Source: Sphingomonas crocodyli (GTDB lineage: Bacteria; Pseudomonadota; Alphaproteobacteria; Sphingomonadales; Sphingomonadaceae). From it: a stretch of DNA of 64,000 nucleotides. The DNA is taken from positions 2,418,001 through 2,482,000 of the forward strand of contig NZ_SACN01000001.1 in the NCBI RefSeq assembly GCF_004005865.1, written 5' to 3'. Position 1 is the first letter of the stretch. Each line of letters begins with the position of its first letter. The position numbers and the translations under genes were made by a program. Positions 1 to 8,244 of this stretch are shown one piece after another. The notes below the pieces were generated by a model, which did no database searches, was not told the DNA's origin, and saw nothing but the letters and a program-made list of their open reading frames with translations.

Positions 1-1
1 G

Positions 2-1189
2 GTGAAGACCAAGAGCCCGGCAGGCGCGACCCAGTGGACCCCCAAGGATCCGAGCAAGGCGCCCAAGGTTCCCGACGCGCATATCAAGGGCAAGTTCAAC
101 GCCCCGATCATGTTCACGACCGACATCGCGTTGAAGGAGGATCCCGCCTTCCGCAAGGTGATGGAGAACTGGCAGAAGAACCCGCAACTGTTCGCGCAGG
201 CCTTTGCACGGGCATGGTTCAAGCTGACGCACCGCGATCTTGGCCCGCAGGCCCGCTATCTGGGCAAGGATGTGCCGAGCGAGACCTATTCGTGGCAGGA
301 TCCGCTGCCCAAGGCGACGCTCGCGCCGCTCGACGATGCGGGTCAGGCCAAGGCGAAGGCTGCGGTCCTCGCATCGGGCATTCCGAATGCCGATCTGATC
401 CGCGCCGCCTGGGCCTCGGCATCGACCTTCCGCGGCACTGACATGCGCGGCGGGGCGAACGGCGCGCGCCTGCGGCTCGATCCGCAGCGTAGCTGGGCGG
501 TCAACGATCCGGCCGACCTCGCCAAGACCCTGAAGAAACTCGACGCCGTCCAGAAGGATCTGGCGAAGGGCGGGACGCAGGTGTCGATGGCCGACCTGAT
601 CGTGCTGGGCGGCAACGCCGCGATCGAACAGGCGGCCGAGCGTGGCGGCGTGAAGGCCAGTGTGCCGTTCACGCCGGGCCGCGTCGATGCGCTGCAGACG
701 CAGACCGACGTCGCGTCCTTCGCCTTTCTCGAGCCCAAGGCCGACGGCTTCCGCAACTATTACAGCGCGAAAGCCGAACTAAGCCCGGCGGACGCTCTGG
801 TCGATAAGGCCGACGCGCTCGACCTGACGGTGCCCGAAATGACCGTGCTGGTCGGCGGTCTGCGCGCGCTCGACGCGAACAGCGGCGGTTCGAAGAACGG
901 TGTGCTGACCGCGCGTCCGGGCACGCTGACCAACGACTTCTTCGTCAACCTGCTGTCGATGGACAATGTTTGGTCGAAATCGGCGACCGCCGGCCTCTAT
1001 GACGGCAAGGACCGCGCAAGCGGGGCGGCGAAGTGGAAGGCCACCCCGGTCGACCTGATCTTCGGTTCGAACTCCGAACTGCGCGCGGTGGCGGAGGTCT
1101 ATGCCTCCGACGACAGCAAGCAGAAGTTCGTCGACGATTTCGTCGCGGCCTGGGCCAAGGTGATGAACGCCGATCGCTTCAAGGACTGA
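2..1189 (+). CDS. katG: Catalase-peroxidase, C-terminal part (5' end outside window)
   Basis: This is the last ~395 codons of a bifunctional catalase-peroxidase, a haem enzyme that removes hydrogen peroxide. The visible part starts near the end of the N-terminal haem domain (family block LTHRDLGP, about residue 75 of the visible part) and continues through the whole haem-free C-terminal domain, with [17 protein letters not shown] and the family block [11 protein letters not shown]. KatG proteins are usually about 730-750 residues, so roughly half is missing to the left; the first in-frame GTG at base 2 is not the true start. The reading frame is intact to the TGA and a strong terminator follows. 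No oxyR-like regulator is visible on this side. Confidence 0.97.
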   Translation: MKTKSPAGATQWTPKDPSKAPKVPDAHIKGKFNAPIMFTTDIALKEDPAFRKVMENWQKNPQLFAQAFARAWFKLTHRDLGPQARYLGKDVPSETYSWQDPLPKATLAPLDDAGQAKAKAAVLASGIPNADLIRAAWASASTFRGTDMRGGANGARLRLDPQRSWAVNDPADLAKTLKKLDAVQKDLAKGGTQVSMADLIVLGGNAAIEQAAERGGVKASVPFTPGRVDALQTQTDVASFAFLEPKADGFRNYYSAKAELSPADALVDKADALDLTVPEMTVLVGGLRALDANSGGSKNGVLTARPGTLTNDFFVNLLSMDNVWSKSATAGLYDGKDRASGAAKWKATPVDLIFGSNSELRAVAEVYASDDSKQKFVDDFVAAWAKVMNADRFKD

Positions 1190-1200
1190 CGAATACGGAA

Positions 1201-1227
1201 GGCGGCGCCGTCAGGGCGCCGCCTTTT
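1201..1227 (+). terminator. Rho-independent terminator of katG
   Basis: A perfect 9-bp stem, GGCGGCGCC / GGCGCCGCC, with a five-base loop is followed by TTTT, eleven bases after the katG stop. The stem overlaps the last codons of the convergent HxlR gene. Confidence 0.85.
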
Positions 1228-1876
1228 CCGGCAACGGGAACAGGCCGACGAACCACTCGGCCACCTGCGCGCTGCCTTCGACCTGGATGATGTCGATCGG
1301 CGCGCCGCCATAGACGACCGCTGCGATCATCGCAGGCGACGCGGTAAACACCACATCGGCCGCCGCCAAATCGCCCCGCCGCGCAGCGAAACCGCCCAGC
1401 CCGACGCTCGCGATATAATCTTCGCCATTCAGCCGGAAGCCGATCGTCGCGGCGATCACGCCGACGCGCTTCATGTCGATCATCGTCCCGAACGACAGCA
1501 GCAGCGATGCCGCGCTCAGCGGCTTCGACGGATCGTGCCCCGGCGATCGCGCGGCCCAGCGGCCGAGGATTTCGAGGATCGGCTTCGCCTCATAACCCCA
1601 GTCGGTCAGTTCATAGACCTGCGCATTGATGGGTGGCGGCAGCTTGCGCTTCGTCACCACACCCGACGCCTCCAGCCCCTCCAGCCTTTGCGTCAGCACG
1701 TTCGCGCTGATGCCCGGCAAACCGCCGCGCAGATCGGAAAAGCGGCGCGGGCCGAACATCAGTTCGCGCACCACCAGCAAGGCCCAGCGATCGCCCACCA
1801 GATCGAGCCCGTGCGCGGCCCCGCAGGCATCGTCATAAGAGCGCTTCGTCGAGTCGGTTACTTTTTCTAACTTCAT
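1211..1876 (-). CDS. HxlR-family transcriptional regulator with C-terminal SCP2-like domain
   Basis: A 221-residue regulator. Residues ~15-110 are an HxlR winged helix: the N-terminal Cys (DACGAAHGLDLVGDRWALL), the recognition segment GISANVLTQRLEGLEASGVV, and a wing ending YELTDWGYE. Residues ~120-215 resemble the SCP2/sterol-carrier-like domain found after HxlR domains in some proteobacteria and could bind a small hydrophobic ligand; that is inference. It is divergent from the VOC operon starting at 1939, with a palindrome between them, so it probably controls that operon and itself. The 3' end runs into the katG terminator. Confidence 0.88.
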   Translation of the reverse strand: MKLEKVTDSTKRSYDDACGAAHGLDLVGDRWALLVVRELMFGPRRFSDLRGGLPGISANVLTQRLEGLEASGVVTKRKLPPPINAQVYELTDWGYEAKPILEILGRWAARSPGHDPSKPLSAASLLLSFGTMIDMKRVGVIAATIGFRLNGEDYIASVGLGGFAARRGDLAAADVVFTASPAMIAAVVYGGAPIDIIQVEGSAQVAEWFVGLFPLPEKAAP

Positions 1877-1894
1877 AGTTGCTAAATATAACTA
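1876..1894. promoter_or_regulatory. Palindromic candidate operator between HxlR gene and VOC operon
   Basis: TAGTT-N9-AACTA is a perfect inverted repeat in an AT-rich patch. It begins at the first base of the HxlR start codon and lies about 45 bases upstream of the VOC start. Its position fits autoregulation and control of the divergent operon; binding is inferred. Confidence 0.5.
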
Positions 1895-1938
1895 CGGTGC
1901 GCTACCCAATCAACCATCGAGTCGTAAGGAGACGGACA

Positions 1939-2370
1939 ATGGCCCAGATGATCTTCGTGAACCTGCCCGTGACCGACCTCGCCCGGTCGATCGCCTTCTA
2001 CGAGGCGGTCGGCTTTACGGCGGACCAGCAATTCCGCGACGATCGCGCGCAGATGATGACGCTGAGCGAGAACATCCACGTGATGATCATGACGTACGAT
2101 CGCTTCGCCGATTTCACGCCCAAGGCGATCCCCGACGCGAAGACCAGCGCACAGGTGCTGATCTGCACCAGCGCCGACAGCCGCGATGATGTCGACGCGA
2201 TCATCGGCCGCGCGGCGGCGGCGGGCGCGAAGCTCGATCCCACGCCGCAGCAGGACATGGGTGGCTTCATGTACGGCCGCAGCTACGAAGACCCCGATGG
2301 CCACATCTTCGAAGTGATGTGGATGGACGTCGCCGCCGCCACGGCCGCATTCGAGGCGCAGCCCGCCTGA
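1939..2370 (+). CDS. VOC-family (glyoxalase-like) protein 1
   Basis: A 143-residue vicinal-oxygen-chelate fold protein. Typical features are the opening MIFVNLPVTDLARSIAFYEAVGF, the central block GRAAAAGAKL and the closing SYEDPDGHIFEVMWMD. The last block carries the Glu that often ligates metal in the family. I start at 1939 because TAAGGAG sits eight bases upstream; the frame stays open to 1879 without a ribosome site. It is the first gene of a four-gene operon of small barrel proteins and is a paralogue of the next gene. The substrate is unknown; members include glyoxalases, dioxygenases and resistance proteins. Confidence 0.85.
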   Translation: MAQMIFVNLPVTDLARSIAFYEAVGFTADQQFRDDRAQMMTLSENIHVMIMTYDRFADFTPKAIPDAKTSAQVLICTSADSRDDVDAIIGRAAAAGAKLDPTPQQDMGGFMYGRSYEDPDGHIFEVMWMDVAAATAAFEAQPA

Positions 2371-2392
2371 TCCAGCCCCAAGGAGACCGACG

Positions 2393-2821
2393 ATGAGCAA
2401 GATGATCTTCGTCAACCTGCCGGTGGCCGATCTCGCCCGATCGATCGCCTTTTACGAAGCGGTCGGCTTCGTGCGCGACGATCGTTTCTGCGACGGCACC
2501 GCCCAGATGATGACGTGGAGCGAGAACATCCACGTCATGCTGCTGACCCACGAAAAGTTCGCCAGCTTTATCTCCAAGACGATCGTCGATGCTCAGGCGA
2601 GCGCACAGGCCTTCTTCGCGCTGAGCGTCGAGAGCCGCGCCGAGGTCGATGCGATCGTCGATCGCGCGGTGGCGGCGGGCGGCACCGCCGATCCGAGCCC
2701 TGTCGACGACATGGGGTTCATGTATGGCCGCGGTTACGAGGATCCCGACGGGCATATGACCGGGATCAACTGGATGGACGTCGCGGCGATGACGGCCGCG
2801 ATGCAGCGCGAACCTGCCTGA
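2393..2821 (+). CDS. VOC-family (glyoxalase-like) protein 2
   Basis: A 142-residue paralogue of the preceding VOC protein, nearly identical at the N-terminus (MIFVNLPVADLARSIAFYEAVGF), so the pair looks like a tandem duplication. The C-terminal block is GYEDPDGHMTGINWMD: the metal-type Glu of copy 1 (HIFEVMW) is replaced here by Gly or Ile, so the copies may differ in metal binding. AAGGAG lies seven to eight bases before the ATG. It is in operon with its neighbours at gaps of about 20-30 bases. Confidence 0.85.
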   Translation: MSKMIFVNLPVADLARSIAFYEAVGFVRDDRFCDGTAQMMTWSENIHVMLLTHEKFASFISKTIVDAQASAQAFFALSVESRAEVDAIVDRAVAAGGTADPSPVDDMGFMYGRGYEDPDGHMTGINWMDVAAMTAAMQREPA

Positions 2822-2853
2822 GGCGTTCGCACACACGAACAAGGAGACGGACG

Positions 2854-3207
2854 ATGATCTATGTCGATGGTTTCGTGGTCGCCGTGCCTGCGGCCAAGAA
2901 GGACGCCTATCGCGAGATGGCTGAGAAAGCCGTCGCGGTGTTCAAGGATCATGGCGCGACCCGCGTCGTCGAATGCTGGGGCGATGATGTGCCCGACGGC
3001 AAGGTCACCGACTTCCGGGGCGCTGTGAAGGCCGAGGAAGGCGAGATCGTCGTCTTCTCCTGGGTCGAATATCCTTCGAAGGAGGTCCGCGACGCCGCCC
3101 AGCCCAAGATCATGGCCGACGAACGAATGAAGACCCCGCCCGACGATGTGCCCTTCGACGGCAAGCGCATGATCTACGGCGGCTTCCAGACGATCGTGGA
3201 CGCCTGA
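2854..3207 (+). CDS. DUF1428 family protein
   Basis: A 117-residue protein of the DUF1428 family (YbaA-like dimeric alpha+beta barrel). It opens MIYVDGFVVAVPA and has the family blocks VVECWGDDVPDGKVTDF, VVFSWVEYPSKEVRD and PFDGKRMIYGGF. The function of the family is not established. The start at 2854 follows AAGGAGACGG. It is the third gene of the HxlR-linked operon. Confidence 0.85.
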   Translation: MIYVDGFVVAVPAAKKDAYREMAEKAVAVFKDHGATRVVECWGDDVPDGKVTDFRGAVKAEEGEIVVFSWVEYPSKEVRDAAQPKIMADERMKTPPDDVPFDGKRMIYGGFQTIVDA

Positions 3208-3220
3208 AAGGAGACGTCCG

Positions 3221-3640
3221 ATGAAAGTCCTGATTCTCGTGAAGGCGACCACCGACAGCGAAGCGGGCGCGATGCCCGATCCCGGCATGTTCGAGGCGAT
3301 GGGCAAATATAATCAGGAGCTGATCGACGCCGGCATCCTGAAGGATGGCGACGGGCTGAAGCCCACCTCGGCCGCCAAGCGCATCCGCTTCGACGGCGAA
3401 AGCCGCACCGTGATCGAAGGGCCATTCGACGTCCCCAACAATCAGGTCGCAGGCTATTGGATCTGGGACGTCAAGGACATGGACGAGGCGGTCGCGTGGG
3501 TGAAACGCTGCCCCAATCCGATGCCCGGCCCCAGCGAGATCGAGATCCGGCCGACCTACACCGAGGCGGACCTGATCGATTTCCTGCCGCCTGAGGTGGC
3601 GGCGCAGGAAGCCGAAATGCGGGCGAAGCTGGAGGGGTAA
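3221..3640 (+). CDS. YCII/DGPF-domain protein
   Basis: A 139-residue YCII-related (DGPFAETKE-type) protein. It opens MKVLILVKATTDSEAG and has the motif VIEGPFDVPNNQVAGYWIWDV, which corresponds to the DGPF block. Such proteins have a ferredoxin-like barrel with a conserved His/Asp pair, and many lie next to sigma factors or VOC genes; a precise role is unknown. AAAGGAGACG precedes the ATG. It is the last gene of the operon and is followed by a palindromic repeat. Confidence 0.82.
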   Translation: MKVLILVKATTDSEAGAMPDPGMFEAMGKYNQELIDAGILKDGDGLKPTSAAKRIRFDGESRTVIEGPFDVPNNQVAGYWIWDVKDMDEAVAWVKRCPNPMPGPSEIEIRPTYTEADLIDFLPPEVAAQEAEMRAKLEG

Positions 3641-3651
3641 GGCCCCGCCCC

Positions 3652-3767
3652 ACTCGTCATTGCGAGCGGAGCGAAGCAATCCAGGCCCGCACTGGAGAGG
3701 GTCGCGACCTAACTCAAGTGCGGGCCTGGATTGCTTCGTCACCTGCGGCTCCTCGCAATGACGAGGA
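3652..3767. repeat. Palindromic intergenic repeat, family A copy 1
   Basis: A long imperfect inverted repeat with outer arms ACTCGTCATTGCGAG / CTCGCAATGACGAG and inner arms GCAATCCAGGCCCGCAC / GTGCGGGCCTGGATTGC. Related copies lie at 4635, 14872, 37383, 57993 and 63680. It sits between convergent genes. Confidence 0.9.
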
Positions 3768-3780
3768 GTTTAGGCGAGGC

Positions 3781-4575
3781 TTACTGCCCCTCGTGCATCA
3801 CCAGACCGCCCACCTCCTCCCGCGCCGGGCCCGCAATGTGGCCGCCGTCGACGAGCAGTTCGGAGCCGGTGCAAAAACTGCTGTCGTCCGACGCGAAGAA
3901 GGCGGCCGCCGCCGCGACCTCCTCGGGCTTGCCCATCCGACGGATCGGCTGGTGCGCGAGCGACTTTTCGACGCGCGAGAGCGTCGCGGCCCCGCTCTGG
4001 AGGACGAGCGGCGTCCCGATCATCCCCGGATGGATCGAATTGACGCGAATGCCGAAGCGGCCGAGTTCGAGCGCCGCCGACTTGGTGAGGCCCGTCACCG
4101 CAAACTTGGCCGCGCAATAGCTGGCGACACCGGGGACGCCGACCAGCCCGTCCATCGACGAGATGTTGACGATCGATCCGCCCCCGCGCGCCCTCATCGC
4201 CGGGATGACGGCCTTGATCCCCGCCCATGTGCCGGTGAGGTTGAGATCGACGACGTGGCGGTGGAACTCCTCGGTCTCGTCGATCAGATTGCCGATCCCC
4301 GGCGCGCCGCCCGCATTGTTGACGAGAATGTCGACCCCGCCGAAGCGATCGACCACTGCCTTGACCAGCATCGCCCAGTCATCGGCGCTTTTCACGTCGG
4401 CGCGGATGAAGATCGCCGCCTCGCCCAGTTCCTTCGCCAGCGCCTCGCCATCGGCGACCAATATGTCGGAAATCGCGACCTGCGCGCCTTCGTCCACAAA
4501 GCGTTTCGCAATCGCCCCGCCAATCCCCCGCGCGCCACCGGTGACGATCGCCACCCGTCCCTTCAGTCGGTTCAT
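3781..4575 (-). CDS. SDR-family NAD(P)-dependent oxidoreductase
   Basis: A 264-residue classical short-chain dehydrogenase. It has the cofactor motif TGGARGIG (residues ~12-19), NNAGGAP, the catalytic Ser in SIVNISSMDG, the Tyr/Lys pair in SYCAAK, and PG after the active site. The overall pattern (NRLKGRVAIVTGGARGIGGA) resembles 3-alpha or 20-beta-hydroxysteroid dehydrogenases and cyclohexanol dehydrogenases; the substrate is not determined. The start at 4575 gives the standard N-terminus; the frame stays open upstream but that part has no family similarity. It is transcribed alone between two family A repeats. Confidence 0.9.
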   Translation of the reverse strand: MNRLKGRVAIVTGGARGIGGAIAKRFVDEGAQVAISDILVADGEALAKELGEAAIFIRADVKSADDWAMLVKAVVDRFGGVDILVNNAGGAPGIGNLIDETEEFHRHVVDLNLTGTWAGIKAVIPAMRARGGGSIVNISSMDGLVGVPGVASYCAAKFAVTGLTKSAALELGRFGIRVNSIHPGMIGTPLVLQSGAATLSRVEKSLAHQPIRRMGKPEEVAAAAAFFASDDSSFCTGSELLVDGGHIAGPAREEVGGLVMHEGQ

Positions 4576-4634
4576 TCGCCCTCTCCTCTTGTTTGACGAA
4601 AGGGCTAACTCAATCCGACCTAGCCACCAAGGTT

Positions 4635-4716
4635 CGTCATTGCGAGCGTAGCGAAGCAATCCATTCCGGACTGCGGAGTGGATTGCTTCGTCGCCTTCGG
4701 CTCCTCGCAATGACGA
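4635..4716. repeat. Palindromic intergenic repeat, family A copy 2
   Basis: CGTCATTGCGAGCGTAGCGAAGC at the left and its imperfect inverse ending GCAATGACGA at the right form one stem-loop of about 82 bases between the SDR start and the end of the Tad gene cluster. Confidence 0.88.
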
Positions 4717-4727
4717 GGTGTGTGGGG

Positions 4728-5141
4728 CTAGGTCGTCGGCGCGGTCGGAAAGCAGCTTTCCGTGCGCAGGGTCGACAGCGAACTCGGCAGCAACTTTGTC
4801 GTCGCGCCCTGATAGCTCGTCACGATCGCCACCTTGGTCATGTTCGCCATCGACTGGCAGGTCGTTCCCGTCGTCAGCGTCACCGCCGACGCGGTGAGCG
4901 GCACGCCGAAGCCATTGGCCTTCGCCACCGCATAAGCCTTCACATTCGCGCTCGAATTGCAGTCGGTGGTGCCCAGCCCTGCACAGCGCGCGGAGGCCGT
5001 CGCGACCTGCTGGAGCGTCTGATAGGTCCACACCTCACGCGCGCCATCGATGATCATGAACATGAACATCAGGAAGACGGGCGCGACGAGCGCGAACTCA
5101 ACCGCCGTGACGCCGCGCATGTCGCGGATCAGGCGCGTCAT
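4728..5141 (-). CDS. TadE-like pilus assembly protein (pseudopilin)
   Basis: A 137-residue TadE-family protein. A short basic N-terminus is followed by the TadE signature GVTAVEFALVAPVF and one membrane helix (to about residue 35), then a periplasmic region with four cysteines able to form disulfides. TadE-like minor pilins are processed by a prepilin peptidase and help assemble Flp/Tad pili. The start overlaps the stop of the upstream tad gene by ATGA, so the three genes are translationally coupled. The core tad ATPase, secretin and flp genes are not in this window. Confidence 0.85.
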   Translation of the reverse strand: MTRLIRDMRGVTAVEFALVAPVFLMFMFMIIDGAREVWTYQTLQQVATASARCAGLGTTDCNSSANVKAYAVAKANGFGVPLTASAVTLTTGTTCQSMANMTKVAIVTSYQGATTKLLPSSLSTLRTESCFPTAPTT

Positions 5142-5635
5142 TGCAGCCTCACGATCGCGCGGCTGGTCTGCGTCATAGATCCGCCGAAGCGCGCGATCGG
5201 CACGACCACGCTGGACGACGATGCCACCGCCTTGATGACCATATAATAGCCCGGCAGGCTACCATCGAGGCAAAGCGAGGCGACCGGATTGGTGAAGGTC
5301 GGATCGCCGCTGGTGCCGCCAAGGCATTTGCTGGTCCGCCCGCTGTTCACGCAGGTGGCGCCGTTGCAGGTCACGGTGACGGTGGGCGCGGTCGACAGCT
5401 GCGATGCGGCGGCGACGAAGGTGCCGATCGCATTGGCATCGACGGCGCTGCGCTGGTTGAACGCGGCCACCCCGCCCTGCTCCACCGCGGAATCGAGCCG
5501 CAGGCGGTGCTGATACCAGATGCCGATATCGAGCGCGCCGGAGATGACCGCGAAGAACAGGACCGAGATCAGCCCGAACTCGATCGTGGCGACCCCGCGT
5601 TGGTCGCGGCGCAAGCGGGCGAGCAGCGCGATCAT
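5138..5635 (-). CDS. TadE/TadF-like pilus assembly protein
   Basis: A 165-residue pseudopilin-like protein. The N-terminus LRRDQRGVATIEFGLISVLFF is the TadE-type signal and helix, followed by a periplasmic domain with a Cys cluster (CNGATCVNSGRTSKC) typical of these minor pilins. I choose the ATG at 5635 because it overlaps the upstream stop (ATGA); an earlier in-frame start at 5689 would lie inside the neighbour and lacks the short basic leader. It is the second of three coupled tad genes. Confidence 0.82.
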   Translation of the reverse strand: MIALLARLRRDQRGVATIEFGLISVLFFAVISGALDIGIWYQHRLRLDSAVEQGGVAAFNQRSAVDANAIGTFVAAASQLSTAPTVTVTCNGATCVNSGRTSKCLGGTSGDPTFTNPVASLCLDGSLPGYYMVIKAVASSSSVVVPIARFGGSMTQTSRAIVRLQ

Positions 5636-7515
5636 TTGTACAGCGCCACGCTGTCGGACGTGCCCGACGTGCCGCCAAGGCCGGTACAACTGCTCGCAAC
5701 GGCAGCGCCCCCGTTCAGCGAGAGGGTGTTGACGATCATCATCAGGCAGCCGGCCGACGAACTCGTCATCGATGCGCCTCCATCCAGCAGGACCGAGGAT
5801 TTGGGCGCGTAGAGCAGGCCGGCATATTTGTTCTGTGATCCGCCGCCGATCTTCGTCGCCTGCATGCTCTTGGTCGCGATCAGGATACCCGGCACGCCGT
5901 AGCTCGACGCGGATGAAGGTGCGGCAAGCTCCATCGATGTGCCGCCCGACAGATTGAACGTGCCGCCCAGCCCGAAGCTGACATCCGCTCCCGTCATCGT
6001 GCCGCCGGTATTGTTCGTGAAATTGCCCTTGATCACATAGGTGCCCGAACCGAAGGTCGAGCTACCGTTGAGGTTCAGATCGCCCGCGATCGTGTGGGTC
6101 AGCGCCTTGGGAAAGATGATCGTGCTGCCGCCCGAGGTGACGATGGTGCCGTTCGAGCTGAAATTGCCAGCAGCGGCGCTGGGCGCATCGCAATTGGCCG
6201 TGAAGCAGACGAAGCTGCCCCCGCCGACCGAGATTGCGGTGCCGCTATTGTGGCCGACCGTGACGCTATTTCCCGCCGCGATGTTCACCTTCAGATAGGA
6301 TCCGCCGTCGAGGCTGATGCCGTTGGTGACGTTGAAATTGCCGGTGCCGACCTGGAGCGTGCGCCCGCCCGTGATCGAAAGCGTGCCGAAGCTGTGATTG
6401 CCGTTGCCGATCGTGATCAGCGATCCGCTGTTGAAGCCGAAGACACCGCCGACGATGAAATTGCCGTTGCCGACGGTCATGGCGCTGCCGCTCATGTCGA
6501 TCGAATCCGCGCGGATGTTCGCGCCATCGACCACGGTCAATTCGCAGCCGCCGGGAATGGTCAGCTTGCCGACCGTATAATTGCCCGCCGGTATGATATA
6601 TTTGCAGCTATAATCGGCGGTCTGAAACGCGTGAACGCCGCCGTCGCTGCGCGGACGATAGCCCAGAGTCACATCCGCCGCGCCGGTATTGGCATAGGTC
6701 GTCGGTGCAGTCAGCGTGGTCGAACAGACGGTGTTGCCGTCGGGATAGTCACCATCCGACACCCCGGTCAGCTTGTTGACCTTGCACAGCAACGCCTTGA
6801 GCGCGCTGTCATCCTTCATCCAGTCGACAGCCGAATTGGATTTGTTCTGATTGATGTTGTTCGGGGTCGGATCGGTGGTGACGCCGGTGCCGGGATCGTC
6901 GATCTTCTTGCCCGAATTGAACTGCTTCCCTTTCATGCGCGCTCCCCAGGGCACGCTCATCCCCGAATTGCTATTGATCGCGCAATTCGGCGCTTCCAGC
7001 GAGGGGCCGCCCGTAAGATCGATCCCATATTGGCCCGCGCCCGACAGCGCGGAGATGCAGGGCGGCGCGGTCGTCGTCGTGGCGCTCACCGTCGCCATGC
7101 CCACGCTGGTCACGTCATAGCTGAGCGCCGACGTCATCACGCGCGCGAGCGCCAGTGGGACCGGGGTGGTGACGGTGACGGAAACAAGCTGCTTCGACGT
7201 CGTCGGATCGGTGATGAGGTTGACGGTCGCGGCGCTCGCGGCGACGCCCTGCGCAGCGACGACGGCCTTCGCGGTCGCGCGCATCTCGATCTCGCTCTTG
7301 TTGACGTTGTAGGCGAGCGCGCCGGCGAGCGCGGCCATGTCCGACACGCGCTGATTGCGCACCTTCTGCGCATAGCCCTGGCTCGCCTCGACCGCGAAGG
7401 CGCCCATGCCGACGATGACCGACAGCGACAGCGCCCCCATCAACGCGACCGCGCCCCGGTTGCTGCGACGCAGCCGGGCCAGAAGCGCAATCGTGTGAGT
7501 CGCACAGGCGAGCAT
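5632..7515 (-). CDS. TadG-like pilus assembly protein with repetitive beta-rich C-terminal region
   Basis: A 627-residue protein. Residues 1-50 carry the putative Flp pilus-assembly TadE/G-like N-terminus (RRSNRGAVALMGALSLSVIVGMGAFAVEASQGYAQ) with one membrane helix. The region to ~140 is TadG-like. From about residue 300 to 560 it becomes rich in Gly, Asn, Ser and Thr with repeated strand-like units (GNGNFIVGG, GNGNHSFGT, GTGNFNVTN), suggesting a right-handed beta-helix or adhesin-like passenger. TadG proteins are usually 400-600 residues with a vWA-type or unassigned C-terminus, so the beta-helix part is unusual. It is the first gene of the coupled trio. Confidence 0.8.
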   Translation of the reverse strand: MLACATHTIALLARLRRSNRGAVALMGALSLSVIVGMGAFAVEASQGYAQKVRNQRVSDMAALAGALAYNVNKSEIEMRATAKAVVAAQGVAASAATVNLITDPTTSKQLVSVTVTTPVPLALARVMTSALSYDVTSVGMATVSATTTTAPPCISALSGAGQYGIDLTGGPSLEAPNCAINSNSGMSVPWGARMKGKQFNSGKKIDDPGTGVTTDPTPNNINQNKSNSAVDWMKDDSALKALLCKVNKLTGVSDGDYPDGNTVCSTTLTAPTTYANTGAADVTLGYRPRSDGGVHAFQTADYSCKYIIPAGNYTVGKLTIPGGCELTVVDGANIRADSIDMSGSAMTVGNGNFIVGGVFGFNSGSLITIGNGNHSFGTLSITGGRTLQVGTGNFNVTNGISLDGGSYLKVNIAAGNSVTVGHNSGTAISVGGGSFVCFTANCDAPSAAAGNFSSNGTIVTSGGSTIIFPKALTHTIAGDLNLNGSSTFGSGTYVIKGNFTNNTGGTMTGADVSFGLGGTFNLSGGTSMELAAPSSASSYGVPGILIATKSMQATKIGGGSQNKYAGLLYAPKSSVLLDGGASMTSSSAGCLMMIVNTLSLNGGAAVASSCTGLGGTSGTSDSVALYK

Positions 7516-7572
7516 TCGATTGCGACTAAAGGCGAAGGGTTAAGGAAGCCCTTGGCCGGCGTGGTTAATCGA

Positions 7573-8244
7573 TCAGCTCAACTGCCCATCGTGGAGGCGC
7601 ACCACGCGGTCCATCTTCATCGCCAGACGCTCGTTATGCGTCGCTACCAGAGCCGCACTCCCCTCCCCGCGCACGAGGCGGAGGAACTCGGCGAGGACGA
7701 TGTCGGCCGTGCCCTCGTCGAGATTACCGGTCGGCTCGTCCGCCAGCACCAAAGCGGGCCGATTGGCGAGCGCGCGGGCAACGGCGACACGCTGCTGCTC
7801 GCCGCCCGACAGCTGGCTCGGCCGATGCGTCAGGCGATGACCGAGGCCGAGCGCCGACAACAAAGCTTCCGCACGCTTCGTCGCCACATCGGTCTCCGCG
7901 CCGTGAATCAGTTGCGGCAGCACGACATTCTCCACCGCCGAGAAATCGGGGAGGAGATGGTGGAACTGATAGACGAAGCCCAGCGCATCACGGCGGATGC
8001 GGGTGCGGCCGGCATTGTCGGCACGCGCCGCTTCCTCGCCCGCAATCCGGATCGATCCTTCGAACCCGCCTTCGAGCAGGCCGACCGCCTGCAGCAGGGT
8101 GGACTTGCCCGATCCGCTGGGGCCGAGCAGCGCCACGATCTCGCCGGGGCCGACGTGGAGATCGACCCCGCGCAGCACGTCGATCGTCGCCCCGCCCTGC
8201 GAGAAGCTGCGCTTGAGACCGGAGACAGCGAGAACGTCACTCAT
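7573..8244 (-). CDS. lolD: Lipoprotein-releasing ABC transporter ATP-binding protein
   Basis: A 223-residue ABC ATPase of the LolD type. It has Walker [10 protein letters not shown] (about residue 40), the Q-loop [15 protein letters not shown], signature [15 protein letters not shown], Walker [13 protein letters not shown] and the switch His VATHNE. With the permease it would extract outer-membrane lipoproteins from the inner membrane and hand them to LolA. The start overlaps the permease stop by eight bases, so the pair is one operon; alphaproteobacteria commonly have a single LolC/E-type permease. Confidence 0.93.
   Translation of the reverse strand: MSDVLAVSGLKRSFSQGGATIDVLRGVDLHVGPGEIVALLGPSGSGKSTLLQAVGLLEGGFEGSIRIAGEEAARADNAGRTRIRRDALGFVYQFHHLLPDFSAVENVVLPQLIHGAETDVATKRAEALLSALGLGHRLTHRPSQLSGGEQQRVAVARALANRPALVLADEPTGNLDEGTADIVLAEFLRLVRGEGSAALVATHNERLAMKMDRVVRLHDGQLS

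Noticed and set aside
3652..3767. CRISPR-like repetition
   Set aside because: The repeats are isolated palindromes at distant sites with no regular spacers and no cas genes.
4576..5031. N-terminal extension of the SDR at 3781-4575
   Set aside because: The frame is open but crosses a palindromic repeat and the TadE gene; the SDR fold starts normally at 4575.
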